Virus record (IMG/VR): IMGVR_UViG_3300033979_000348
Location: 1 to 46,949 of that record
Direction: 5' to 3' (one strand)
Length of the DNA stretch: 46,949 bases
DNA from: a virus
Shown here: in pieces, positions 14,280 through 21,473 of the stretch
Layout: each line of letters begins with the position of its first letter
Position numbering within the stretch: the stretch's first letter is position 1
Made by a program: the position numbers and the translations under genes
The notes under the pieces: model-generated
Database searches by the model: none
Told to the model about the DNA's origin: nothing
The model's input: only the letters and a program-made list of their open reading frames with translations

Positions 14280-14526
14280 ATTAAAAGACGCATTAGAACT
14301 AAAGTTCCTATGTCCAGCAAAGTTTTCTCAAATCATAGAAGAACTTGTGAAGACAAACGAAGAAATGAATTACATAGATGCTATAGTTCATTACTGCGAA
14401 GAGAATGGATTGGAAGTAGATTCTGTATCTAAACTTATTAGCAAACCACTAAAAGAAAAAATTAAGTGTGATGCTATCAACTTAAACTTTTTGAAAAGAA
14501 CATCCAGAGCTAAACTTTTGATATGA
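14269..14526 (+). CDS. gp33: Late transcription coactivator gp33
   Basis: An 85-residue helical protein (MEDKLKDALELKFLCPAKF, then NYIDAIVHYCEENGLEV, KLISKPLKEKI, and FLKRTSRAKLLI). I recognise this pattern from cyanomyovirus gp33, which links the sigma factor gp55 and RNA polymerase to the sliding clamp at late promoters. Its place directly before gene 59 and near 32 matches the T4 33/59/32 neighbourhood. The start is the ATG at 14269, overlapping the exonuclease end by 11 bases; the longer frame from 14227 is unlikely. Confidence 0.75.
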   Translation: MEDKLKDALELKFLCPAKFSQIIEELVKTNEEMNYIDAIVHYCEENGLEVDSVSKLISKPLKEKIKCDAINLNFLKRTSRAKLLI

Positions 14527-15113
14527 CCTCCTTTGATGCTTATAAAACTTACCTTGCACTGAAGAACCACTTTAGTAAACCAAAGTATGACTACTTCAAA
14601 TATGCAGGTAAGTCCAGAGCATCAGTAGAAACATTTAACAAACGTAAAGATAAGTATTGGTTTGAGAGAATTAGTAGACAAAAAAATGACCAGGAAATAA
14701 AAGATTTCTTTGTTGCTAATTTTGTGAAAAGTGATAATCCACAGTCAATGTGGATTGGGCAATTGATGCGTGAAGGTGAGGACTGTTATAAGGAATGGTC
14801 TAAAAGACAACAAAGTTTGTCTTACATTTTTAAACAAGAGTCAGAAGATTTGTTGTCATCAGGAACCATAGATGAGATTCTTGATGCCTCAAGGCAACAT
14901 CCAATCATTCTTAAAATGTTCCTGAGCGGGAAAATTAGTATAGAAACACTAGTGGTTTGGGATAAAATTTTCCTGTTCAGGAACAATTTTGATAAGCAAC
15001 TTTTGGACCCTGTGTGGGAGATAGTGTCTTTAAAGATACAGAAGTATTCTTTGTTTCTAAATATCAGTATACAGGATTACAAAAAAATGTTGAGAAACAT
15101 TGTAGAGGGGTAA
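14523..15113 (+). CDS. gp59: DNA helicase loader gp59
   Basis: A 196-residue basic, helical protein (MTSFDAYKTYLALKNHF at the start; PQSMWIGQLMREGEDCYKEW; DEILDASRQHPIILKMFLSG). It matches the T4 gp59 family, which loads the gp41 helicase onto forked DNA coated with gp32. Length is close to T4 gp59 (217). The ATGA overlap with gp33 and the nearby gp32 gene are as expected for T4-like phages. Confidence 0.85.
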   Translation: MTSFDAYKTYLALKNHFSKPKYDYFKYAGKSRASVETFNKRKDKYWFERISRQKNDQEIKDFFVANFVKSDNPQSMWIGQLMREGEDCYKEWSKRQQSLSYIFKQESEDLLSSGTIDEILDASRQHPIILKMFLSGKISIETLVVWDKIFLFRNNFDKQLLDPVWEIVSLKIQKYSLFLNISIQDYKKMLRNIVEG

Positions 15114-15114
15114 T

Positions 15115-15450
15115 ATGGCCTTCTTTGATTCAGAAATAGTTCAGAACGAATTAAAAACTATAGAAAATCTTCAAAGGCATTTGACCAGAGGAGTTTTGAG
15201 ACTACCAATAATGTCAAAGGCAGAAAAGCTTGAGCATGTAAATTTGTTATCTGAACTATTAGAGAAACAAAAAATCCTGTATACCAGATTGTCATTGTCA
15301 GATGACCCTCAAGCCATAGAAAAAAAGAATGAAATTATTGAATCATCTAAACTTTTAGGTTATGGCAACCCTTCAAATATGAATCTGGTTTTTGAAAATA
15401 TGCAAAAGGTTATTGCCAGACTCAAGAAAGAAGCAGAGGTTGACAAGTAA
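15115..15450 (+). CDS. DUF1825-like protein
   Basis: A 111-residue helical protein beginning MAFFDSEIVQ, the typical N-terminus of the cyanobacterial DUF1825 family, followed by two or three long charged helices. It has a GAGGGG ribosome site and follows gp59 by one base. The family's function is unknown. Its fixed place between 59 and 32 suggests a part in replication or in adapting it to cyanobacterial hosts. The gp32 promoter overlaps its last codons. Confidence 0.7.
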   Translation: MAFFDSEIVQNELKTIENLQRHLTRGVLRLPIMSKAEKLEHVNLLSELLEKQKILYTRLSLSDDPQAIEKKNEIIESSKLLGYGNPSNMNLVFENMQKVIARLKKEAEVDK

Positions 15451-15468
15451 CCTTTGTTTTGTTATGAT
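15440..15468 (+). promoter_or_regulatory. Sigma-70 promoter of gene 32
   Basis: TTGACA (15440-15445) and TATGAT (15463-15468) are 17 bases apart. The -35 box lies in the last codons of the DUF1825 gene. The 48-base leader that follows carries three AATCC units (15483-15505) and a GAGG ribosome site, a possible target of autogenous control as known for T4 gp32. Confidence 0.75.
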
Positions 15469-15516
15469 GTCTGTGGATAACTAATCCAATCAATCCAACT
15501 AATCCGAGGTAATCTA

Positions 15517-16431
15517 ATGTCTTTTTCGGACCTTAAGAAAAAATCAAGTCTTGGTTCACTCACTTCTAAACTGGTTCAAGAAGTTGAGAAAATGAATTCA
15601 AGCAGTGGTTCTACAGATGAACGTCTGTGGCGACCTGAAGTGGATAAAGCAGGCAATGGGTTTGCTGTTATTCGTTTTCTTCCTGCACCATTGGGTGAGG
15701 AACTTCCTTGGGCAAAGGTTTATACCCATGCCTTTCAAGGTTCTGGTGGATGGTTTATTGACAACTGTCTGACCACACTGAATCAAAACTGTCCTGTATG
15801 TGAGGCAAACAGGGAACTGTGGAACACAGGAAGTAAAGCAAATCAAGATATTGTTCGTGATCGTAAGCGCAAACTGTCTTACTATTCCAACATCTATGTT
15901 GTTCAGGACAAAACACATCCTGAAAATGAAGGAAAGGTATTCCTTTATAAGTTTGGCAAAAAAATCTTTGATAAGATTACTGCAGCAATGCAACCAGAGT
16001 TTGATGATGAAACTCCCATTGACCCATTTGATTTTTGGAAAGGTGCTAATTTCAAACTGAAAATCACCAAGAAAGATGGGTATTGGAACTATGACAAGTC
16101 AGAGTTTGGTAGTTCAGAACCACTCTTTGATGATGATGATGTTATGGAAGCAGTCTGGAAAAAGACTTATTCTCTTGCTGAATTTACTGATGCAGAGAAG
16201 ATGAAAACCTATGAACAGTTGAACACTCGTCTGAAAGCTGTTCTTGGTAAGAAACCAGTTCAACAAGATGAATCATTTGATGATGAAGATGATGAACGTG
16301 GTCCTGTTCCTACTAATGAAGAACTACTGCAGGGAAAATCTGGTGGAACTCGCTCACAAAAGAGTTCTGTATCTTCTAATGAAGATGATGATGACACCCT
16401 TGCATACTTTGCCAGGTTGGCTGAAGAGTGA
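15517..16431 (+). CDS. gp32: Single-stranded DNA-binding protein gp32
   Basis: A 304-residue T4-type ssDNA-binding protein. Parts in order: a basic N-terminus (MSFSDLKKKSSLGSL) for cooperativity; the OB-fold core with zinc ligands His71, Cys84, Cys92 and Cys95 (spacing close to T4 His64, Cys77, Cys87, Cys90); and a Gly/Ser-rich acidic tail of Asp and Glu ending DDDDTLAYFARLAEE, used to bind partner proteins. It coats ssDNA in replication, repair and recombination. It has its own promoter and a terminator directly after its stop. Confidence 0.97.
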   Translation: MSFSDLKKKSSLGSLTSKLVQEVEKMNSSSGSTDERLWRPEVDKAGNGFAVIRFLPAPLGEELPWAKVYTHAFQGSGGWFIDNCLTTLNQNCPVCEANRELWNTGSKANQDIVRDRKRKLSYYSNIYVVQDKTHPENEGKVFLYKFGKKIFDKITAAMQPEFDDETPIDPFDFWKGANFKLKITKKDGYWNYDKSEFGSSEPLFDDDDVMEAVWKKTYSLAEFTDAEKMKTYEQLNTRLKAVLGKKPVQQDESFDDEDDERGPVPTNEELLQGKSGGTRSQKSSVSSNEDDDDTLAYFARLAEE

Positions 16432-17094
16432 TTATCTTGGGGAGAGGACTCTTAAGTTCTCTCCCTTTTTAGTGTTGTCATTAATATATTGAGAAGAGAA
16501 TCCATAAGACATAATAGTTCTTAAATCATCAAGAGCAGCTTGTAAGAATCTTGGTCTTAAAAGATAAATGTTTCTCTTCTTATCATTCTGTGCAATCTCA
16601 TACTCATAGATACTGACAAGTTTAACTGGAGTTTCTGTAATGGTTAAGTTTGTTCTTTCATCATAGTAAGTTACAGAAAAATTAGAATCCACAATTTTGC
16701 CTGCAGGAACAATCAGTCTTCCTCTTGAATCAGACAAAGGAGTTGTTTCATAATGATGTGGTGATGCTAACTCTGCTTCTGTATATTTTCTTTCTAAGTA
16801 ATCAGTAAACTCTGAATCAGACAGTGGCCATTCAGTTCTTACATTTAGGATATTGTTGGAGATTAAAACTAACCAATCATAGGTAGGACTTCCATAAGTT
16901 TTTTCTGCTACTTGTTCTGGTCGCTCTTCACCAATAATTTTATACTTGGTGAACACAGTTGCAGACTGGAAAAAGTCATCACGAATCTTTGCTCTACGAA
17001 AAAGATTTTTGACTCTTGCATAATCATATGAAGAGTTTCTGTTTGGATTTTGTGACTGATAAAGTAAGTCTGATACTTCTCTGAAATACGTCAT
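16432..17094 (-). CDS. gp53: Baseplate wedge protein gp53
   Basis: A 220-residue protein with the T4 gp53 pattern: MTYFREVSDLLYQS at the N-terminus, then GEERPEQVAEKTYGSPTYDW (the LysM-like core) and WPLSDSEFTDYLERKY. In T4 it clamps the wedge assemblies around the hub. It is the last gene of a minus-strand group with 4 and 48 and meets gene 32 tail to tail with no spacer. Its final codons lie in the terminator hairpin, which gives an unusual basic end (KKGENLRVLSPR). Confidence 0.85.
   Translation of the reverse strand: MTYFREVSDLLYQSQNPNRNSSYDYARVKNLFRRAKIRDDFFQSATVFTKYKIIGEERPEQVAEKTYGSPTYDWLVLISNNILNVRTEWPLSDSEFTDYLERKYTEAELASPHHYETTPLSDSRGRLIVPAGKIVDSNFSVTYYDERTNLTITETPVKLVSIYEYEIAQNDKKRNIYLLRPRFLQAALDDLRTIMSYGFSSQYINDNTKKGENLRVLSPR
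16440..16470 (+). terminator. Terminator after gene 32, inside the end of gene 53
   Basis: GGGAGAG (16440-16446) pairs with CTCTCCC (16459-16465), extended inward by GACT/AGTT with one wobble, then five T. On the other strand the same bases encode the last residues of gp53. Confidence 0.88.
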
Positions 17095-18752
17095 TATCTT
17101 CCTCCTGGATTTATTCCTGGTAGACCTATTCCTGGTAAACCGTTTGCTAGATCATTTGGCAGTCCTATTCCAGAAGAAGGTGTTGGGGATTCTGAAGACC
17201 CAGTAATTTTATATTCAGACCCTTCAGGACCTATGCTGTTTTCTGCTCCATCACCTTCTGCATCATATTCATCATTATAAACTGGAGTAAGTTCTGTAAA
17301 TGCAAGTTGCATTACTGTTGCTATTGGTTGAGATCCATTTGGTCCATCATAGGCAGCATAAAATCCATCAGGAGTATAGTTGACTGTACAAGATACTAAT
17401 GCACAAGTTTTTATTCTTCCAATACCCTCAATATCTTTATCTGCTCCAGTTACAAATTTTAATTTAAAAACATTTGGAGTTCCAAGATATATTGATTTTT
17501 CTGCTACTGTGCTTCTTCTTGGAGCCATTCCTTTTTTGAAGAATTTTACAATACTTCTAATATTTCTTGCTTCATCTGCACTTCTTGGCGTCATTTTAAA
17601 ACTAAATCCAAACTGTCTTAGTTTTGGACCATTAAATAAAAGTTCTAAGTTTGGATTAATAGCAACTCCAGTAACTCTGTTTAAATATGCTTCTGGGTCT
17701 ACGTTTATTCCTCCAAGTTTTATTAAAGATGCTGCAGCATTTGTAGTTAAAAATTGATTCAACCTGTTTTTAGTTTGACCACTAAATAAAGTTTCTCCAA
17801 GTCCTCTAACTGCATCTATTGATTCTCCAGGATTAGCAGTGGCAAGTCCTTGAGCAGCACGAGCAGCAGGATTCATTAAAGCTGCAGCAATAGTTGATAG
17901 GGAACTTTCTCCCCATGCAGTTTGGTTTGTTTCTGAAATATCATTAGGCATAGGTAATACAACCATACCTAAAGATTTTGTTAATTGAGAATCTCTATTT
18001 CCCAATAATTCAGATATTTGATTTATATTTGTATTGGCAGCAGTGATACCAGAAGGGACATATTCAATTTGAGTTATCATAATTCTATCTTGTCCATTAT
18101 CAATAGATGTGGGATATTTTAAAAATGATTCTTTTAAAGCTCCAAATGTATTTGTTGTATCAAAGTTTTCTAATTGACTTCCTAATCCAGTAAGTGCTTG
18201 TGGATCTATGTTTGCATTTGGATTTTCTGAATTTGGTCCAGTAGCAATTGGATTTTGATCTAAATTGGGGTCAGTTGGTGTTGATGTTTGTAATGATGAT
18301 GCAAGTTGAGGTGCTAGTCCAGATCTAGTATTAACTGCAGCATTAATAACTTGGTTTTGAACTGCTTCATAGTAAGGACTTCCAGGAGTGTTTAATGATG
18401 CTATAGCAGCAGCACCTAAAATAGGATCTCCAACTTTTGCGCCAGGAGGAAGGGAATTTTCTGATCTATAATTAAGTGTTCTAAATGTTTTCCCACCATC
18501 ATTACTATAAGCTGCTATAGAATATCCTCCAGGGTCAAAATTGGATGTACTTGTAGGAGTTCCTCCACCAAAAGTATTTCCAGCACTATCTCTTCCTCCT
18601 GGAATTGCAGAATAATATACATAAATTTCGCTTGAAGTCACAGTTCCTGAAGAATCTTCTTCGTATTTTACAATTGTTCTAGTTGGCAAATTAACTCCAT
18701 TTACAGTTGGAGTTGTTTGTTCTCCATATAAAAATTTTACTGTATCAGCCAT
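17094..18752 (-). CDS. gp48: Baseplate tail-tube cap protein gp48-like
   Basis: A 552-residue structural protein. The core at about residues 360-480 (GVAINPNLELLFNGPKLRQF, then MTPRSADEARNIRSIVKFFKKG and YTPDGFYAAYDG) is the tail-tube-like part expected in gp48/gp54 baseplate proteins, which sit at the top of the hub and start tube growth. The first 200 residues and the last 70 (Gly/Pro-rich) are flexible-looking. It is larger than T4 gp48 (364), as usual in cyanomyoviruses. It overlaps gp53 by one base. Confidence 0.8.
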   Translation of the reverse strand: MADTVKFLYGEQTTPTVNGVNLPTRTIVKYEEDSSGTVTSSEIYVYYSAIPGGRDSAGNTFGGGTPTSTSNFDPGGYSIAAYSNDGGKTFRTLNYRSENSLPPGAKVGDPILGAAAIASLNTPGSPYYEAVQNQVINAAVNTRSGLAPQLASSLQTSTPTDPNLDQNPIATGPNSENPNANIDPQALTGLGSQLENFDTTNTFGALKESFLKYPTSIDNGQDRIMITQIEYVPSGITAANTNINQISELLGNRDSQLTKSLGMVVLPMPNDISETNQTAWGESSLSTIAAALMNPAARAAQGLATANPGESIDAVRGLGETLFSGQTKNRLNQFLTTNAAASLIKLGGINVDPEAYLNRVTGVAINPNLELLFNGPKLRQFGFSFKMTPRSADEARNIRSIVKFFKKGMAPRRSTVAEKSIYLGTPNVFKLKFVTGADKDIEGIGRIKTCALVSCTVNYTPDGFYAAYDGPNGSQPIATVMQLAFTELTPVYNDEYDAEGDGAENSIGPEGSEYKITGSSESPTPSSGIGLPNDLANGLPGIGLPGINPGGR

Positions 18753-18754
18753 TC

Positions 18755-19294
18755 TTATCTACCCCACACCTTGTCTGAACGGATTGGTATCTCTACCCCA
18801 CCCAAGTCCCTTACAAATTCTTCTACTGGTAATAGACACATAGTTTGCCATTCTTGTTGTGCTAATATCAAGTAAGGGCTTCTTACCTCTGATAATAAGT
18901 ATTTATGTGCTCCTTTACGAAACTTTGGGATTCTATCTTCCATTAAACTCATCACAAGACCCATTCTTTGTTCAGGAGAATAGTAATGTAAGTTCACTGC
19001 AAAGAATGACCTTGCATCCATTTCTAAAACAAATGCTAAAGGATACTTATCATAAAAGGGAAGGTCTCTTCTTGTCTTTGCTTTATACTTATAAAGCATT
19101 AAGTTGAATAGCAAAGGAAATGATGTGCTTCTATTTTGGTCTCGCTCCAAAACATCTCCAACTTCATCTGCCCTTTCTTCTGTTATAATATTTTCAGGAC
19201 TTTTATCAAATACTTTTTCTCTATACCATTCTCTTGGTTGACTTCTTCCTCCAGTCTCTTCTTGGATTTCTTCGAAGATAGTTTTATAAGCCAT
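18755..19294 (-). CDS. Conserved cyanomyovirus protein, probable assembly role (179 aa)
   Basis: A soluble, helical, charged protein with MAYKTIFEEIQEETGG at the start, FPLLFNLMLYKYKAKTRRD and FALNLHYY-like aromatic stretches (FFAVNLHYYSPEQRMGLVM). No catalytic motif is visible. It overlaps gp4 by one base and precedes gp48 by two, so it is co-translated with head-completion and baseplate genes. I recall the same neighbour in other cyanomyoviruses but no function. A virion or assembly role is inferred from context. Confidence 0.65.
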   Translation of the reverse strand: MAYKTIFEEIQEETGGRSQPREWYREKVFDKSPENIITEERADEVGDVLERDQNRSTSFPLLFNLMLYKYKAKTRRDLPFYDKYPLAFVLEMDARSFFAVNLHYYSPEQRMGLVMSLMEDRIPKFRKGAHKYLLSEVRSPYLILAQQEWQTMCLLPVEEFVRDLGGVEIPIRSDKVWGR

Positions 19295-19728
19295 TATACC
19301 CCCAAGTGGTCTTCAGTCAATATTTGAAACTCCCATCTTCTATCCTCACAAAATTCTTTTGCTGCTTTCCATTTTGCTTGGTTCTTAGCAAACTCTTTTA
19401 TTTCATACATTTGCTTTTGTGACACACGCTTTTGTGCTTTAGGTCCTTCAACTTGTCTTTTTGGTTTTATTTCAATCAAACTTTCTTTGATATTACCTTT
19501 ACTATCTTTGTATTTTATAAAAAAGTCAGGAAAATATCTATGTACTCTTCTATCTATTGGTGACAAATAAGGAATCCAAATTTCTTCTGATGCCCACTTC
19601 ATTATATTTTCATTCAAATCACAGTAGGTCATAAACTTTCTTTCCCACAATGACCTGTAGACAATATTGTTTGGGTCTCCTATGTATTTTTGTGGATAAG
19701 AAGGTTTGTATATTCCTTTATAACTCAT
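19294..19728 (-). CDS. gp4: Head completion protein gp4
   Basis: A 144-residue protein with the gp4 (gp50) pattern YRSLWERKFMTYCDLNENI, then RYFPDFFIKYKDSKG and SLIEIKPKRQ. The FPDF and EIKPK segments form a PD-(D/E)XK-like nuclease core (Asp, Glu, Lys). In T4, gp4 completes the DNA-filled head before tail joining. Length is near that of T4 gp4 (150). It opens the minus-strand group. Confidence 0.9.
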   Translation of the reverse strand: MSYKGIYKPSYPQKYIGDPNNIVYRSLWERKFMTYCDLNENIMKWASEEIWIPYLSPIDRRVHRYFPDFFIKYKDSKGNIKESLIEIKPKRQVEGPKAQKRVSQKQMYEIKEFAKNQAKWKAAKEFCEDRRWEFQILTEDHLGV

Positions 19729-19752
19729 ACATATAATATAGGCACTTCAAAG

Positions 19753-19759
19753 TATTTAG
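19753..19759 (-). promoter_or_regulatory. Possible late promoter (CTAAATA) of the gp4 group
   Basis: On the minus strand CTAAATA stands 25 bases before the gp4 ATG in the 31-base divergent gap. The plus strand of the gap has TATAATATA (19732-19740), which may serve the opposite gene. Both are weak matches. Confidence 0.3.
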
Positions 19760-20536
19760 ATGGCAGTAGATTACACTAAGTTGTATTATAAAACTGATGA
19801 TATATTAAAGAAATTTAAACCTTCTTTATCTAATTATTTTAATGTGCATGTAAGTGCTGACTATGATGGTATCAACCAATCTTTTGAAAAGGATATAGAT
19901 TTTTTGGCATATGAGGCAGTTCTTCCAGGAACTTCATATGAAACCACGCAAGTATTTGGAGACAGACAAGGAATCACAGAAACATTTGCAAATAAAAGAG
20001 TTTATCCTCCTGTAGATATAAGTTTTTATATTGATAATAACTATAATATTTTAAGATTTTTTGAAAGTTGGATGGGATATATTAGTCCAAATTCAGGGGT
20101 TCCTTATGAGTCATATCAAAAGTTTAATTATCCTCAAAATAATGGATTAAGTGGATATAAAAAAGAAGTTATTATAACTAAATTTGAAAGAAATTTTAGA
20201 ACCCCTGACCAAAGATTAGTTGAGAATGGAGTATATGATGTTCCTGATAGTAACTGCACTTATATTTTAAGAAATGCTTATCCAACTAATGTAATTGCAG
20301 TTCCAGTTTCATATGAAGGCGCAAATATATTAAGAACAACAGTAACATTTAATTATGATATTTACAGATTTGAAAAGTCTGATGGAAAACCAATAAATGG
20401 TGATGGTGGAAATTCAAGTGCTCAACCTGGAGGAGATTCTGGAGCAACATTGGGGGAATTAAATAGACAAGTTAGATTGATTAATGAAAATATTCCTATC
20501 ACTGGATTAAATCCTAACCCAAGAGATGTGGGATAA
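19760..20536 (+). CDS. Tail-tube-like protein, gp54/gp19 type
   Basis: A 258-residue protein with a tube-protein pattern: DFLAYEAVLPGTSYETTQVF, then GITETFANKRVYPPVDISFY and FFESWMGYISP, followed by a C-terminal Gly/Asn-rich tail. T4 gp19 (tube), gp48 and gp54 share this fold. Because it sits with baseplate genes and diverges from gp4, a tube initiator (gp54-like) is the better guess; a second tube protein is possible. A late box overlaps its stop codon for the next gene. Confidence 0.65.
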   Translation: MAVDYTKLYYKTDDILKKFKPSLSNYFNVHVSADYDGINQSFEKDIDFLAYEAVLPGTSYETTQVFGDRQGITETFANKRVYPPVDISFYIDNNYNILRFFESWMGYISPNSGVPYESYQKFNYPQNNGLSGYKKEVIITKFERNFRTPDQRLVENGVYDVPDSNCTYILRNAYPTNVIAVPVSYEGANILRTTVTFNYDIYRFEKSDGKPINGDGGNSSAQPGGDSGATLGELNRQVRLINENIPITGLNPNPRDVG

Positions 20537-20539
20537 ATA
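20532..20539 (+). promoter_or_regulatory. T4-type late promoter (GATAAATA)
   Basis: GATAAATA overlaps the stop of the tube-like gene and lies 26 bases before the gene 26 ATG. One base differs from TATAAATA. Confidence 0.6.
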
Positions 20540-20565
20540 ACTAAACCTGAATTTTATATTTTAAT

Positions 20566-21297
20566 ATGCCTTTACCTACAGTTGCAACTCCAACCTATGA
20601 GTTGACATTACCATCAAACAAAAAGACTATTAAGTACAGACCTTTCTTAGTCAAGGAAGAAAAGATTCTTATCTTGGCTATGGAAAGTGGTAATTCAAAA
20701 GATATTACTAATGCAGTTAAGAATACATTGAAAGATTGTATTTTAACCAGAGGCATTAAGATTGATTCTCTTCCAAGTTTTGATATTGAGTATCTGTTTT
20801 TAAATATTAGAGCAAAGTCAGTTGGAGAATCAGTAGAATTAATCATCACCTGTCCAGATGATAATGAAACACGTGTAGATGTTACTGTTAATATTGATGA
20901 GATTGAAGTTGTAATTCCAGAAAATCATACATCTGAAATTAAAGTTGATGATAGTATTACAGTTAAGATGAAGTATCCATCACTTCAAGAGTTTATTGAT
21001 AATAATTTTGATTTCTCTGGACAAACTGGAAGTAAAGAAACTATTGACAAATCATTTGATATTGTTGCATCTTGTGTGGATATGGTTTATACCAAAGATG
21101 AATCTTGGTCTGCTGCTGATGTTACTAAGAAAGAATTGATTGAATGGTTACAGACATTTGATTCAAATCAATTCAAAGGTATTGAAGAGTTCTTTGATAC
21201 TATGCCTAAACTTTCTCACACATTAACAGTTAAGAATCCAAACACTGGCGTTGAGAATGAAATTGTATTGGAGGGACTCTCAAGTTTTTTCGGATAG
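20566..21297 (+). CDS. gp26: Baseplate hub subunit gp26
   Basis: A 243-residue protein matching the T4 gp26 baseplate family: an N-terminal MPLPTVATPTYELTLPSNKK, then YRPFLVKEEKILILAMESG, CILTRGIKIDSLPSFDIEYL, FLNIRAKSVGE and a helical C-terminal half. In T4 gp26 takes part in hub assembly. It ends with AGT TTT TTC GGA TAG, which contains a classic -1 slip site, so part of the product is probably extended into the next frame. It is larger than T4 gp26 (208). Confidence 0.85.
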   Translation: MPLPTVATPTYELTLPSNKKTIKYRPFLVKEEKILILAMESGNSKDITNAVKNTLKDCILTRGIKIDSLPSFDIEYLFLNIRAKSVGESVELIITCPDDNETRVDVTVNIDEIEVVIPENHTSEIKVDDSITVKMKYPSLQEFIDNNFDFSGQTGSKETIDKSFDIVASCVDMVYTKDESWSAADVTKKELIEWLQTFDSNQFKGIEEFFDTMPKLSHTLTVKNPNTGVENEIVLEGLSSFFG

Positions 21298-21300
21298 TCC
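21270..21300 (+). promoter_or_regulatory. Programmed -1 frameshift signal
   Basis: The slip heptamer T TTT TTC (21285-21291) is in the gene 26 frame, two codons before its stop. GGAGGG (21270-21275) lies nine bases upstream, the position of the stimulating Shine-Dalgarno-like element of dnaX. GGACT (21274-21278) can pair with AGTCC (21296-21300) around the slip site. After slipping, the -1 frame stays open for 60 codons. Confidence 0.65.
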
Positions 21301-21473
21301 TTAGTCATGAAGATTTGGAGTCTTATTATAGAGTTAATTTTGCCTTGATGCAGTATCATAAATACTCTTTGACTGAGATTGAAAATATGATGCCGTGGGA
21401 ACGTGAAATCTACTTAACTCTTTTAGAAAATCATATCAAAGAAGAAGAAGAAAAAGCATCAAGAGTAAAATAA
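21291..21473 (+). CDS. gp51-like hub assembly chaperone domain, -1 frame extension of gene 26
   Basis: The -1 frame continues from the slip site with HEDLESYYRVNFALMQYHKY and SLTEIENMMPWEREIYLTLL, then an acidic/basic helix ending at 21473. Fusion with gp26 gives about 302 residues. The WEREIY and leucine-rich helix resemble the T part of phage tail chaperones (lambda G/GT). Free initiation is possible only at an ATG at 21348 (41 residues), without a good ribosome site. It lies directly before two large tail-hub genes, the usual place for a tail chaperone. I call it gp51-like by position and pattern. Confidence 0.6.
   Translation, partial: RIVLSHEDLESYYRVNFALMQYHKYSLTEIENMMPWEREIYLTLLENHIKEEEEKASRVK

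Noticed and set aside
15598-15993. 131-codon frame antisense to gene 32
   Set aside because: It lies completely inside gp32 and has no start signal or neighbour on that strand.
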